In this document: positions 1 to 8,115 of the stretch, in pieces | Layout of the letters: every line of letters starts with the position of its first letter | Position numbering within the stretch: the stretch's first letter is position 1 | Origin: Suillus spraguei | Lineage: Eukaryota > Basidiomycota > Agaricomycetes > Boletales > Suillaceae | Assembly: GCA_016800925.1 (NCBI GenBank) | Contig: JABCPU010001075.1 | Span: 1-16,909, forward strand | DNA: 16,909 nt | Reading direction: 5' to 3' | Made by a program: the position numbers and the translations under genes | Notes under the pieces: model-generated | Seen by the model: only the letters and a program-made list of their open reading frames with translations | Told to the model about the DNA's origin: nothing | Databases searched by the model: none

Positions 1-1
1 A

Positions 2-805
2 AACAGAAATGTTGCTCTTATCGCAGGCGCGGCAGGCGGCGGCGGGGCAATGCTTATTGCATTGGTCATCCTCGGCGTGTGCTTGTGGCGTAAACGGCAT
101 ACAAATCCAAAGTACATCCCTCTATCACCATCCAACCAGACACAACGTTTGCGCCAGAGTTCCGACACAGACACTCCTGCATACAGGGATACCCGAAGTT
201 CGACCATGTCGACTGCATTGTCTCAATCCATATCATTAAATTACCCAACGCAATACCCTGTTAGCTACCCTCAACCCATCCAATCCAGCAGTCAATCATT
301 CCTTCCCACAGTCAGCAATCGTCCCACATCGCTCAGTCAGACACTGCATTCACGCCAGAGCTCAAACGCAGACTTCGCAGCATATGAAGACGCTAAAAGT
401 TCAGCTATGTCATCTGCTGACAGACGGATGTCCACCTTCACTCAAATGCCATCACCATTGGAGACAAATCCTGTTGGCTACCTCGGTCCACCCATTCAAT
501 CTACATTCCAACCAAGCCCTATTAATGGATCTGCAGACAATGTCAACCCTCCCACACCCTTCAATCAGACACGCGATATCCGTCAGGGCCCTGACACAGA
601 CGTTAGAAGTCAATCCATGGCGCCGGCTAGCACACAAACAGCCACAACGGCAGCCGGTCAAACAGTCTACCAACCTCCTACTCGAATTATCGTGCATACC
701 GACGCTGATGTTGTTATACCAGACGACAATGGTTTGGTTGAACTTCCGCCGCAATATTCAGAGCATTGGGGTGTCCGTGCCTTCCAATCCGAGTCTGCGT
801 CGTGA
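2..805 (+). CDS. 3' part of a single-pass membrane protein with a Ser/Thr/Pro-rich cytoplasmic tail (5' end outside window)
   Basis: The reading frame is open from the first bases of the window, so the gene starts upstream; the in-frame ATG at 50 is internal. Bases 2-110 encode a Gly/Ala-rich hydrophobic stretch (VALIAGAAGGGGAMLIAL and on through VILGVCLW), closed by the basic stop-transfer signal RKR. That is a typical single membrane span with its C-terminal side in the cytosol. The remaining 220 or so residues are low complexity, rich in Ser, Thr, Pro and Gln, with loosely repeated SLSQ/LHSRQSSNAD-like units. The tail ends near a PPQY sequence, a possible WW-domain ligand. Fungal plasma-membrane anchors of this layout usually have a glycosylated extracellular domain before the span, but that part is not visible, so no function is assigned. 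The stop is TGA at 803-805. Confidence 0.7.
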   Translation, partial: NRNVALIAGAAGGGGAMLIALVILGVCLWRKRHTNPKYIPLSPSNQTQRLRQSSDTDTPAYRDTRSSTMSTALSQSISLNYPTQYPVSYPQPIQSSSQSFLPTVSNRPTSLSQTLHSRQSSNADFAAYEDAKSSAMSSADRRMSTFTQMPSPLETNPVGYLGPPIQSTFQPSPINGSADNVNPPTPFNQTRDIRQGPDTDVRSQSMAPASTQTATTAAGQTVYQPPTRIIVHTDADVVIPDDNGLVELPPQYSEHWGVRAFQSESAS

Positions 806-1294
806 CCTACCAGCACGTTGGCGCACCCTCGAGTTTTCGGATGTGGGTAAAGCTGTAGCACATTCGTTTTATTTCGTTAGTGTGTCTTGTCTTCGATAGT
901 GACGTACCAAGGGCATCGTACTCCTACTTTATTGGGTCGAGTGAATTTTCATGGCACGTTCTTCTCAAGCGTCCAATATCATGCACTTAGTAAAGCACCT
1001 CATTTCTGGGATATGAAGCGTAGGACCTGAATTTGCTACCACTTTTCATGGTACTGTAAAATGTAACAGCAAGAAATCAATGTGTGATGACAAGACAGTG
1101 AGATGTTGTATAGATCTGGTAGCTTCAAACTGGCTACCGGTACTAAACGCGCAGGTCAGGTTACGAGTCTGGGAAACCATTGTGAACAAACACGCACCTG
1201 TAACATGGTCAGACCGCCGCCCACATAACCGTTACACCAAAAGGTGAAATACTGAAAGCTTAGCTTTCAGCATCAGCGGCGGTATATGTACTGA
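806..1294. other. Intergenic stretch without a recognisable gene
   Basis: This is the presumed 3' flank of the membrane-protein gene. No reading frame here resembles a known family and no RNA gene was recognised. The only structure noted is a short perfect palindrome at 1252-1270. Confidence 0.5.
1252..1270. repeat. Perfect 9-bp inverted repeat with a one-base centre
   Basis: CTGAAAGCT, then T, then AGCTTTCAG. The arms are exact reverse complements. It lies about 25 bp beyond the 3' end of the minus-strand NACHT-like remnant. There is no U-run or other sign of a functional terminator, and chance is possible. Confidence 0.6.
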
Positions 1295-1606
1295 TTATGG
1301 GAACTCAGGTAAGCCAGCGTGCTTACAGCACCTTGGCAAGTTTCTCGACTTTACATAAAATAGTGAAGCGAGACTGCACATGCATTGTACCTGAGGGATG
1401 CTGCAGCTTGCAGGGTTGGCAACATAATCACGAATGGGAGAGTAGTAGACCTTCACGAGGAGACTGCTGTCGATAGGAATATCCATGACAAACCATAGCT
1501 GCGCCAATACTGTTTCTGCATACCTGCCTTCACTAGGGCGAAGAAGTTTCGATATTTGTGAAATTGACAGAGGGTTCGCAAGGGCAGCGACAACAAACAA
1601 ACACAT
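1295..1606 (-). pseudogene. Remnant of a NACHT/STAND (NLR-like) receptor gene, winged-helix region after the NTPase
   Basis: Read on the minus strand, this frame contains ALANPLSISQISKLL, then ETVLAQLW, then MDIPIDSSLLVKVYYSPIRDY, then CSIPQVQ. From memory of the family, this is the order and spacing seen in the region just after the P-loop NTPase of agaricomycete NACHT-domain proteins: a PLSISQIS..LL helix, a ...DIP.DSSLPV strand, then a YHSS.RDY motif and an S.PQVQ segment. Only about 75 residues match. No P-loop, Walker B or downstream WD40, TPR or ankyrin repeats are visible on either side, so this is a fragment and not a working receptor. The open frame continues to a stop at 1295-1297 without further similarity. 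The ATG at 1606 is unlikely to be a true start. The assignment rests on recognised motifs, not on a search. Confidence 0.5.
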
Positions 1607-1807
1607 GTATGCCCGCTTGGGATAAACACATGCGGGCGAGACTGTGCGGAGTGTATGGTCGCATCACTAGTACACTTCCGATCTTGGTGGCAATTTGCTC
1701 GTTAGCTGGAGCACTGCGAGCTGAAGCCGGTCACAGGGATGCGTCAATTGATAAATGTAGACTCCACAATGAAACGTCTGTCTGGTGCCAGCTACTCAAA
1801 TTTACCC

Positions 1808-2300
1808 TTAGTTGGCCAGGAAAAGTGGGACAGGACCGTCTACTTCACAACTTTCTGAAGGAATACTCCAAGTAGAGTAGACAACTTGGCCGACATCTGC
1901 ATCATCTATCGAAATGGTGGCTGCAACACCCTTCTCAAAGATATCTTGCACATCAACGGGCGTACTTCCAAGTTCCACAGATATGAGCCTCCACGCGACT
2001 CATAATCAGAATGAGTCGCGGGTAGATCGGGATCGCGAAGAGCTTGGGCAAGCATGGTCCTAGATGAGTTTGGCATTGAAGCTCACTTCTTCATAGAGTC
2101 GAATGTGAATTGATTGAGGAATTCTGGTGTGCATCCATGATCATGAAGGGCATCAACAACGAACCCCAAAAGCAGACACTCGCACAACTCGCGCAGTCTG
2201 AAATTTGAATTTATGTAGAGGTGTGGTCACGAAGCTTAATCTTGTCTGGGTGTAAAATAGTCCCTGAAAGTTTGTTTTGAAGCTGCTGATGGCCATATAC
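1808..2300 (-). pseudogene. Unidentified protein-coding remnant or frame-broken gene piece
   Basis: Minus-strand reading gives consecutive protein-like stretches. In order they are: a segment containing LSGTILHPDKIKLRDHTST (about 2282-2214); one containing INSNFRLRELCECLLLGF and DHGCTPEFLNQFTFDSMKK (about 2214-2085); one containing SSRTMLAQALRDPDLPATHS (about 2075-1995); and one containing VELGSTPVDVQDIFEKG and IDDADVGQVVYSTWSI (1990 down to a TAA at 1808-1810). Joining them needs one missing base near 2215, one near 1990, and reading past a TGA near 2083. These are the same kind of one-base deletions inferred in neighbouring genes. I do not recognise the family. It could be a genuine gene with sequence errors, an exon set of a larger gene, or a decaying copy. 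Whether it belongs with the NACHT-like piece just downstream on the same strand is unknown. Confidence 0.35.
1994..2020. repeat. Perfect 10-bp stem with 7-base loop
   Basis: The arms CGCGACTCAT (1994-2003) and ATGAGTCGCG (2011-2020) are exact reverse complements around AATCAGA. The structure lies within the minus-strand coding remnant, next to its inferred frame jump at about 1990. Confidence 0.7.
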
Positions 2301-2636
2301 TTATGGACAACAGCTGAATGAAAATACTTACACAACGTAAGTCAGAAAATAGATATTCCCACGATCCACTTCATCCTGTTATCTTCAGTCCTCTCAGCTA
2401 CGGCAAACAAAATGGTGAAATTGCAAGGTGTAGTTATGTACAAGAGCTACCTGAGTGCTAACTTGACATCGTACAGGCCTTAAAAGTCTGCAGATCTTGT
2501 CTTCCTATCAATCACCACGCTCCCAAAAAAATGCTCCATGACATGTGGCAGGGGCCTGCCTTTCGATTAATCTGCCCGTGTGGTATGTTAAACTGCACGG
2601 ATGAATAATCAAAAGGCAGGGTGACTCTGACTCTGG

Positions 2637-2668
2637 GGCCGGGCCCCGGCCTCGTGAACTCGCACGAG
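2637..2668. repeat. GC-rich double inverted repeat upstream of the first BTB gene
   Basis: GGCCGGG-C-CCCGGCC (2637-2651) is a perfect 7-bp palindrome with a one-base centre. It overlaps by one base a second short inverted repeat, CTCGTG-AACTCG-CACGAG. This stands out from the surrounding moderate-GC sequence about 200 bp before the start codon, so it could be a protein-binding site, but no known factor is assigned. Confidence 0.4.
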
Positions 2669-2800
2669 ATTCATGTGACTTGCTCAAGTACTTGTATCAA
2701 ATAATACGAAGCGGTGTTAGACTGTCAATAGATCCTCCATGAAGATCAGGCGTGCACACTGCAAACTGCATGCCATATCCGCGAGTCACAACACGAAGGG

Positions 2801-2806
2801 TATATC
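2801..2806 (+). promoter_or_regulatory. TATA-like element of the first BTB gene
   Basis: TATATC lies 67 bp before the ATG at 2868 and is followed by a pyrimidine-rich stretch (CTTCTCTCG) typical of fungal core promoters. The second and third BTB genes also carry TATA-like elements 70-96 bp before their ATG. Confidence 0.4.
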
Positions 2807-2867
2807 TTCTCTCGTTAGATTTGCTACCAACATTTCTCTCTGATCACTCTATTCCAGACACTTCTCC

Positions 2868-3884
2868 ATGTCCCAATTCGTGGGGGCTGCGCCTCTCTCT
2901 GTCGAAGTTTCTTCGTTCCGCGCTCCTTTTGACGCTACAGATGCTGATTTGATCATTCATACCTCGGACGACGCAAAGTTTGCTGTCCACAAGATCTTCC
3001 TCACCGTTGCATCGCCGCTTTTGAGGCGTTTTCTATTATCAGGGGCATCCTCTCCATGTCCGCCGTTTGAGGGGCTCGTCCTTAAACACAACGGTAATCA
3101 GGCCATTATCAAACTTGAAGAAGACGCTCAAACAACTGAGAGGGTGCTGCAATTTTGCTACCCCTTCTCCAATCCCGTATTGAGCAACCTGAACGATGTG
3201 CAGGCCGTCTTGGAGATGATGAGAAAGTTCGGGATGAAGGGTTTGATGAATAGAGTTAAGGGCTCGCTCATGCAGCAAGCATTCCTAGATGATCAGCCGC
3301 TGCGCGTATTCGCTATCGCATACCGTTACGGTTTGGAGGACGAAGCCCGCATAGCTGCGAAATATACAGTCCGCCAGCCCTTCTTCACTCCCTACGTCGA
3401 AGAGCTGGAACACATTCCCGCGTCCGTCTATCACCGCCTCCTCCAGTACCACCGAAAGTGCAGCGTCGCCACGTGCTCGCTGACAGCTGACTTCTCCTGG
3501 TTTCCCAGCTTCGCATCACGCTGGGTATGGTTCCAATGCGATGACTGCGTTCATCACTCCCTATCGTGGCCTCTTTCTGATGGGAAGATATACGAAGTAA
3601 ATGCATGGTTCATCGAGTTTATGGAGCGCGCTAGGAATGTTCTTCGTGAGCGCCCTTGTAGCAGGGTCATCGCAGATCCATTCTTGATTGCGGAATGCCT
3701 GGAAGCAGCATCTGGTTGCCATACGTGTCGACCAGCTGCCTTCCTAGATCTCAGTGTGTTTATCGGGGAACACTTCGTCTTGGAGATTGAGAGGGCGATC
3801 GATACTGTAAGCTCGTTGAAACTCGCCTTCTTCACGTGCGCTGATTCTGGTTGTCCTAAGGTGGAGCTTGATATCCCATTCTAG
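2868..3884 (+). CDS. BTB/POZ-domain protein 1 (two exons, 320 aa)
   Basis: Exon 1 is 2868-3806, the intron is 3807-3860 (GTAAGC..AAG, with a CTGAT branch-like site) and exon 2 is 3861-3884, encoding VELDIPF and a stop. The BTB fold spans about residues 18-130: FRAPFDATDADLIIHTSDD, then F.VHKIFL..ASP, then the helix with LQFCYPF and the V..VLEMMRKFGM segment. A helical region follows (LRVFAIAYRYGLEDEA, about 145-170). The C-terminal part carries two cysteine pairs, C224-x2-C227 and C284-x2-C287, shared in position with its paralogs. BTB domains mediate dimerisation and often Cullin-3 binding, but this fungal group has no assigned partner. The intron is a multiple of three and has no stop, so an unspliced frame also reads through to 338 aa; the same intron in the paralogs supports splicing. 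AATAAA occurs five bases after the stop. Confidence 0.85.
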   Translation: MSQFVGAAPLSVEVSSFRAPFDATDADLIIHTSDDAKFAVHKIFLTVASPLLRRFLLSGASSPCPPFEGLVLKHNGNQAIIKLEEDAQTTERVLQFCYPFSNPVLSNLNDVQAVLEMMRKFGMKGLMNRVKGSLMQQAFLDDQPLRVFAIAYRYGLEDEARIAAKYTVRQPFFTPYVEELEHIPASVYHRLLQYHRKCSVATCSLTADFSWFPSFASRWVWFQCDDCVHHSLSWPLSDGKIYEVNAWFIEFMERARNVLRERPCSRVIADPFLIAECLEAASGCHTCRPAAFLDLSVFIGEHFVLEIERAIDTVSSLKLAFFTCADSGCPKVELDIPF

Positions 3885-4101
3885 CTAAAATAAATGAATG
3901 AAGGATTTATTTGAAGTACAGAATACCGCGTTGTATGTATTCCGATTGTTTCAGAATCTTACTTTATCTGGGGACCATCATCAGCCCCTTGGCGATGCAA
4001 ATATGACTAGTCAACTTTTTTTCAGCGTTTAAATACAGTCGAAAAGATTCACTTCTGCCTATCTCGCATCCGGGTGCGAGACCTTGTTTCTGTCGTCAGT
4101 C
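3885..4101. promoter_or_regulatory. Spacer and promoter between BTB1 and BTB2
   Basis: It includes TTTAAATA at 4028-4035, 67-74 bp before the BTB2 start, as a TATA-like element. A small hairpin, CTCGCA-TCCGGG-TGCGAG (4063-4080), lies in the presumed 5' leader. No other gene is seen. Confidence 0.4.
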
Positions 4102-5079
4102 ATGTCGAACGCTGAAGAAATCACCACTGCTGAAGCACCATTCAATGACCATAACTGTGACAGCATCCTGCAATCAACCAATGGTGTAAAATTTCACGTT
4201 TACAAGCTTGTTCTGTCGCTCATGTCACCCGTATTCAAAGACAAGTTCACGTCACCACAAAGCGAATCGCAGTTGGATAAATCATCCGTATCCATCATGA
4301 CTGTTCCCGAGGGTACCACACCTCTTAGATCCTTACTTCTCCTTTGCTACCCTGCCGCAACCCCAACGTTTAACAGTTTGGATGATGCAAAGGCTGTCCT
4401 AAAAGCGGCCAAGCGGTATGATATGCAAGCAGTCCTCAGTCGTGCAGGAGATCTTATCATCGCTCAATTCCTACCTGATCACTTTCTCGACCTATACGCT
4501 CTTTCTTGTCGATTCGGATGGCAGCATCATGCTCAGACCGCCGCTACCCGCGCCCTTGAGATCAAGGATCTGGGCCGACCCAGCAATGGGTTCAATGGTT
4601 TGCAGGACATCACCGGTGCAGATTACCACAGGCTCCTCGTATACCATTATCTATGCGGCGTCGCCGCTCAAAAGTCGGAGACTCTCTTTCCTGGCTACCA
4701 TCGTCATCTGGAGAAATGCAATTGCAAATGTGGATATGCAAATGCAGACTCACGGGCAGTGCTAAGACGCTCCAGATTGGGAACATCGGCGAGTTGAAGA
4801 TCGTTCCGTGGTTTGAAGAGTACTTGGTCTCGAGTGGGAAGGAGTTGTTAGCGAGACCATGCGAGTTGACCATCATGGAGTCGAAATGTTATAATCAAGC
4901 TGTGATGGAAGCGACAAAGTGCGATGATTGCCGAAGTGCGGTCATCAAAAATATGGATAGATTCCGTGCTTTGTATATCGCACAAGTTAAAAAGGTGGTT
5001 GCAACTGTGAGCTTTTCCTGCTGACTGATTCATTGCCGATTATTAAAAGCTCACCCCGCTTCTGCAGGTGAAATTGTAA
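4102..5079 (+). CDS. BTB/POZ-domain protein 2, reading frame broken by one base near 4670
   Basis: The start is the ATG at 4102 (MSNAEEITTAEAPFNDHNCD). The upstream TTG frame is not a start. The BTB fold is clear: FHVYKLVLSLMSPVFKDKF, then LLLLCYPA, then AKAVLKAAKRYDMQ. This first frame is coding up to CGVAAQ near 4668 and then runs into unrelated residues and a stop at 4795. From about 4672 the homologous sequence continues one frame over: SLSWL, then VPWFEEYLVSSGKELLARPC, then CDDC, then YIAQVKKVVAT. A 61-nt intron follows (5007-5067, GTGAGC..CTGCAG, with CTGAC), then a last exon reading VKL and TAA. Nucleotide comparison with BTB3 shows the difference as a single missing base near a run of four A (4669-4672). 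It is either a pseudogene or, more likely in view of similar breaks elsewhere, a base lost in sequencing. Intact length would be about 305 aa. Confidence 0.75.
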
Positions 5080-5637
5080 ACTTCTTGACAACATACTGCA
5101 ACGTTGCCGCGTGTTGCTATTCATTGGATGCTGAGTGGCTGTTGGAACACCGTACCTAGTAGGTCATGATGGGAAATAAGTTCGCTAGTATATTAGATGT
5201 GAATATCGATGTGCGCATGAATGGTCACTGAGGGGTCCGTTTTCACTGGGGCTGAGTGCTGAGCCTTCAAAACTTCAAGTCACAATCGAGATTTGTGCAC
5301 CTATCCTACTTTAAGGTCTGTCCTTTCCCATGGTTGGTACTTCCCCGTCATAGGCATCTGGCCGTCGACTAGCCGGACGATTTTATGAGTCCCAATGTGT
5401 TCAGGCTCGTTGGGAGCTTGTTCAAGCTTATCCTTGACTTGACGGTGGATGATAGAACATCTTGCCACGTGGTTAGTATGTGCCACAAATTTGGAATACT
5501 TACCTTTCCATGGACCTTTGATAAGCTAAACTTCATCTACATATAAAATCATATCCATCGTCAAGAAAGGTATTTCGAATCTGTCCTTTTTTCACGCCTT
5601 TTCTGTATTCAAAAGTCTGCAGTGTCTGCTGTCGGTC
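5080..5637. promoter_or_regulatory. Spacer between BTB2 and BTB3 with TATA box
   Basis: A good TATA element, TATAAAA (5542-5548), lies about 90 bp before the BTB3 ATG. No coding frame or RNA gene is recognised in the rest of the spacer. Confidence 0.4.
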
Positions 5638-6640
5638 ATGGAAAACACTGAGAAAATCGCTATCACTCAAGCTCGAGCACCATTCGATGATCATAATTGT
5701 GACATCATCCTCCGTTCAGCTGATGGTGTCGATTTCCATGTCTTCAAGCTCATTCTTTCCCTTATGTCACCCGTATTCAGAGACATGTTCGCGCTACCGC
5801 AGAGCGAATCGCAGTCAGACGCATCGTCTGTACCGGTCATTACTGTGACTGAGAGTAGCACGATACTCGAATCCCTTCTTCTACTTTGCTATCCTGCCAC
5901 CACCCCAACCTTTGGCAGCTTGGGTGACGCAAAGGTTGTGATGAAAGCAGCTAGTAAGTATGACATGCAAGCGGCCCTCAGCCGTGCAGGGGACCTCGCG
6001 ATGGCACAATTTCCATTATATAACAGTAACTTTCTCGAGTTATACGCTCTCTCTTGTCAATTCGGATGGCTGCATCATGCGCAGACAGCCGCCACACGGG
6101 CCCTTGAGATCTGGAATCTCGGACGCCCTAGCCAGATGTTTAATGGTATGCGGGACGTCACCGCTATGGATTACCACAGGCTCCTCGAATACCATTATAA
6201 ATGCGGCATCGCTGCTCAAGCAGTCGGGGGCTCTCTTTCCTGGCTGGATGTTCGACATAAGGATCTGGAAATGTGGGGAGAGTGCAAGTGCAAAAGATAT
6301 AGCTTTGTGACACTCCAAACGCAGTTCGGAAATGTGAATGTCGGCTCGTGGTTCCATGAGTATCTGCTTTCGAGTGGGAGGGAGTTGTTGGCGAGGCCTT
6401 GCGAGTCAACCTTAACGGATTTGTCAATTTACAATCTCGCTATTGCCAAAGCGACTAATTGCGACACTTGCCGAGTCTGTATCGCTCAACATATGGACAT
6501 ATTCCGCACATTATATATCGCACAGGTCAAGAAAGTGGTCGCGACTGTGAGTCAAGCCCATCCTGCTACTACAAGTTTCGTTCATCTCTGATTCGATACT
6601 CGCCTGAATTTTGTAGGTGAAATTGAGGACCGATGATTAA
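5638..6640 (+). CDS. BTB/POZ-domain protein 3 (two exons, 310 aa)
   Basis: Exon 1 is 5638-6546, the intron is 6547-6616 (70 nt, GTGAGT..TTGTAG, with CTGAT) and exon 2 is 6617-6640, encoding VKLRTDD and a stop. The BTB fold is at about residues 14-115: APFDDHNCDIILRSADG, FHVFKLILSLMSPVFRDMF, LLLLCYPATTPTFGSLGDAK. A helical part follows (LELYALSCQFGW), then DYHRLLEYHYKCG. Cysteine pairs are C216-x-C218 (ECKCK) and C275-x2-C278. The first pair has one residue between the cysteines, as in BTB2, whereas BTB1 has two. The protein is closely related to BTB2 along its whole length and lies directly downstream in the same orientation, so the two are a tandem duplication. Without splicing the frame would end at 317 aa; the conserved intron position favours the spliced form. 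Function is unknown beyond BTB-mediated protein interaction. Confidence 0.85.
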
Positions 6641-6886
6641 AGTATTCGCTGTTGCTGCTATAGAGTGCCGTGTACTACCATCCGAGCTGGCGTTGTGTAC
6701 TGTAGTGTGTTGGTGACAACGTATCTTGTGAGCCTATAGGATTGAACAAGTTATGGATATGATCAGCAACACTGTATGTGTTGAGAAAGACAGGCCTTTG
6801 AAAGTGACTCGAGAGTTCTAGCCCCTGTAGCAATAGACTGCGATTTCCATTTTGCGTCCCTTCCTAATTTTGCCTTCTCCAGAGTG
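6641..6886. other. Short intergenic region before the cardiolipin synthase gene
   Basis: It holds the BTB3 3' flank and the presumed promoter and leader of the cardiolipin synthase gene. A pyrimidine-rich stretch occurs at 6846-6880. No clear TATA element or gene is seen. Confidence 0.4.
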
Positions 6887-7985
6887 ATGTACTCAACCGT
6901 GCACTACAACTTTCTCGCGCGTCCTCTCCGCAGCCTCGTTTTCGCTTCACATCGTCCGATTATCCAGTTTTCTCTATATCCTAGTCTATTCCAGCTCAAA
7001 ACAAGAGACAGAAATGTCTTCACCGCAGTCACCAGAGCCCTTTCCACCTCTTGTGTCAGATGGTCCGACAGGAAGACCGACGACACTAAAGGCTCTGCTG
7101 CAACACCACCTTTGCACGAGAACATATACACCATACCAAATTTACTGACGGTTTCTCGGATTCTTTCGTGCCCCGTCCTCGGTTGGTCCATCCTGCATGA
7201 CGATTTCTTCCTCGCGACCGGATTGTTGGTCTATGCTGGGTTATCAGACTTAGTGCGTACCCCAGGAATGATCAGGTTGATCAAAAGCTGAGCTCTGAAT
7301 AAAGGCCGATGGCTACCTGGCAAGACGCTTCAACATGCATTCAGTTCTCGGGACCATTCTTGACCCCGCTGCGGACAAAACTCTCATGACCACCCTCACG
7401 GTGACATTGGCTATGAAGGGATTGCTTCCCGGTGAGCAAACTGAACAGTGGTCCATGTTTATTTGTCTGACGCAACCTCTAGTCTCGTTGGCCTCTATAA
7501 TTATCGGGCGCGATGTGTTGCTGAGTCTTTCCGCCTTTTACATCCGTTATACCTCACTCCCCGCACCAGTACGTGTCAAACGAATGATTTTTTAGTATGC
7601 AGCGTTCACCAAATCTTTTAGAAAACCTTTTCTCGATATTGGGACTTTTCTATACCATCTGCTGAAGTACGGCCCACCATGATCAGCAAAGTAGGATTCT
7701 TTGCACCCCATTTTGTGATTTGCTCAGCTTTCATTTGCAGTACAATACCTTTGCTCAGCTTGCGTTAATGTGTGCTACAACCGTCACCCCCATCCTGCCT
7801 GCACAATATAACTTGTTTGTACCCGAAATGCAGTAAGCCGGTCATATATTCATGTCTTTTCTTACCCTGACATGCTCAGAATTTTGGTGGCCGTGACAAC
7901 GGTTTGGAGTGGGCTGTCCTACGTATTTTCCAAGGATGCTGTACGGATAGTATCGGAAACACGCAAGAAGCTTCCGCCTTCATAA
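6887..7985 (+). CDS. CRD1: Mitochondrial cardiolipin synthase (CDP-diacylglycerol + phosphatidylglycerol), six exons, 281 aa
   Basis: Exons are 6887-7252, 7305-7431, 7483-7568, 7622-7690, 7741-7832 and 7880-7985; the introns are 47-53 nt and all GT..AG. The eukaryotic-type enzyme joins phosphatidylglycerol and CDP-diacylglycerol to make cardiolipin in the inner mitochondrial membrane. The spliced protein carries the full CDP-alcohol phosphotransferase signature: D121-x2-D124-G125-x2-A128-R129-x8-G138-x3-D142-x3-D146 (DLADGYLARRF then GTILDPAAD). Intron 1 falls inside this motif, so an unspliced reading misses it. Further family landmarks are IPNLLTVSRI before the motif, then ADKTLMTTLTVTLAMKGLLP, IIIGRDVLLSLSAFYIRY, and KTFSRYWDFSIPSAEVRPT. 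The N-terminal 75 residues are rich in Arg, Ser and hydrophobic residues with almost no early acidic residues, as expected of a mitochondrial presequence. The start is the ATG at 6887; the preceding in-frame GTG is not used. All six exons keep frame without any break. Confidence 0.93.
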
Positions 7986-8115
7986 CGCGCGATTCAGCAC
8001 TACCAAGGACCTAGTGCAGGGCTTACAAGATCTTGATTTAGAATACCGAACTAATGATACAACAACTATGATAACAACGGCCTGGCCAAACGGGAAGACA
8101 TCGCGAAGTGAGGGG
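7986..8115. other. Tail-to-tail spacer between cardiolipin synthase and the PACT-domain gene
   Basis: Only 130 bp separate the two stop codons. Both 3' untranslated regions and poly(A) sites must lie here or overlap. No canonical AATAAA is evident on either strand. Confidence 0.5.

Larger units (their letters stand above)
2301..2867. other. Intergenic region and presumed promoter of the first BTB gene
   Basis: There is no convincing coding frame on either strand. It contains a GC-rich palindromic patch at 2637-2668, then the TATA-like element and short pyrimidine-rich leader of the first BTB gene. Confidence 0.5.

Noticed and set aside
1558..1875. Plus-strand 105-residue open frame
   Set aside because: It lacks an ATG at its start, shows no motif, and lies opposite the minus-strand remnants, which read far more like protein.
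4655..4690. Programmed -1 frameshifting in BTB2
   Set aside because: No X-XXY-YYZ slippery heptamer lies in the required frame, and BTB3 simply has one more base at this site.
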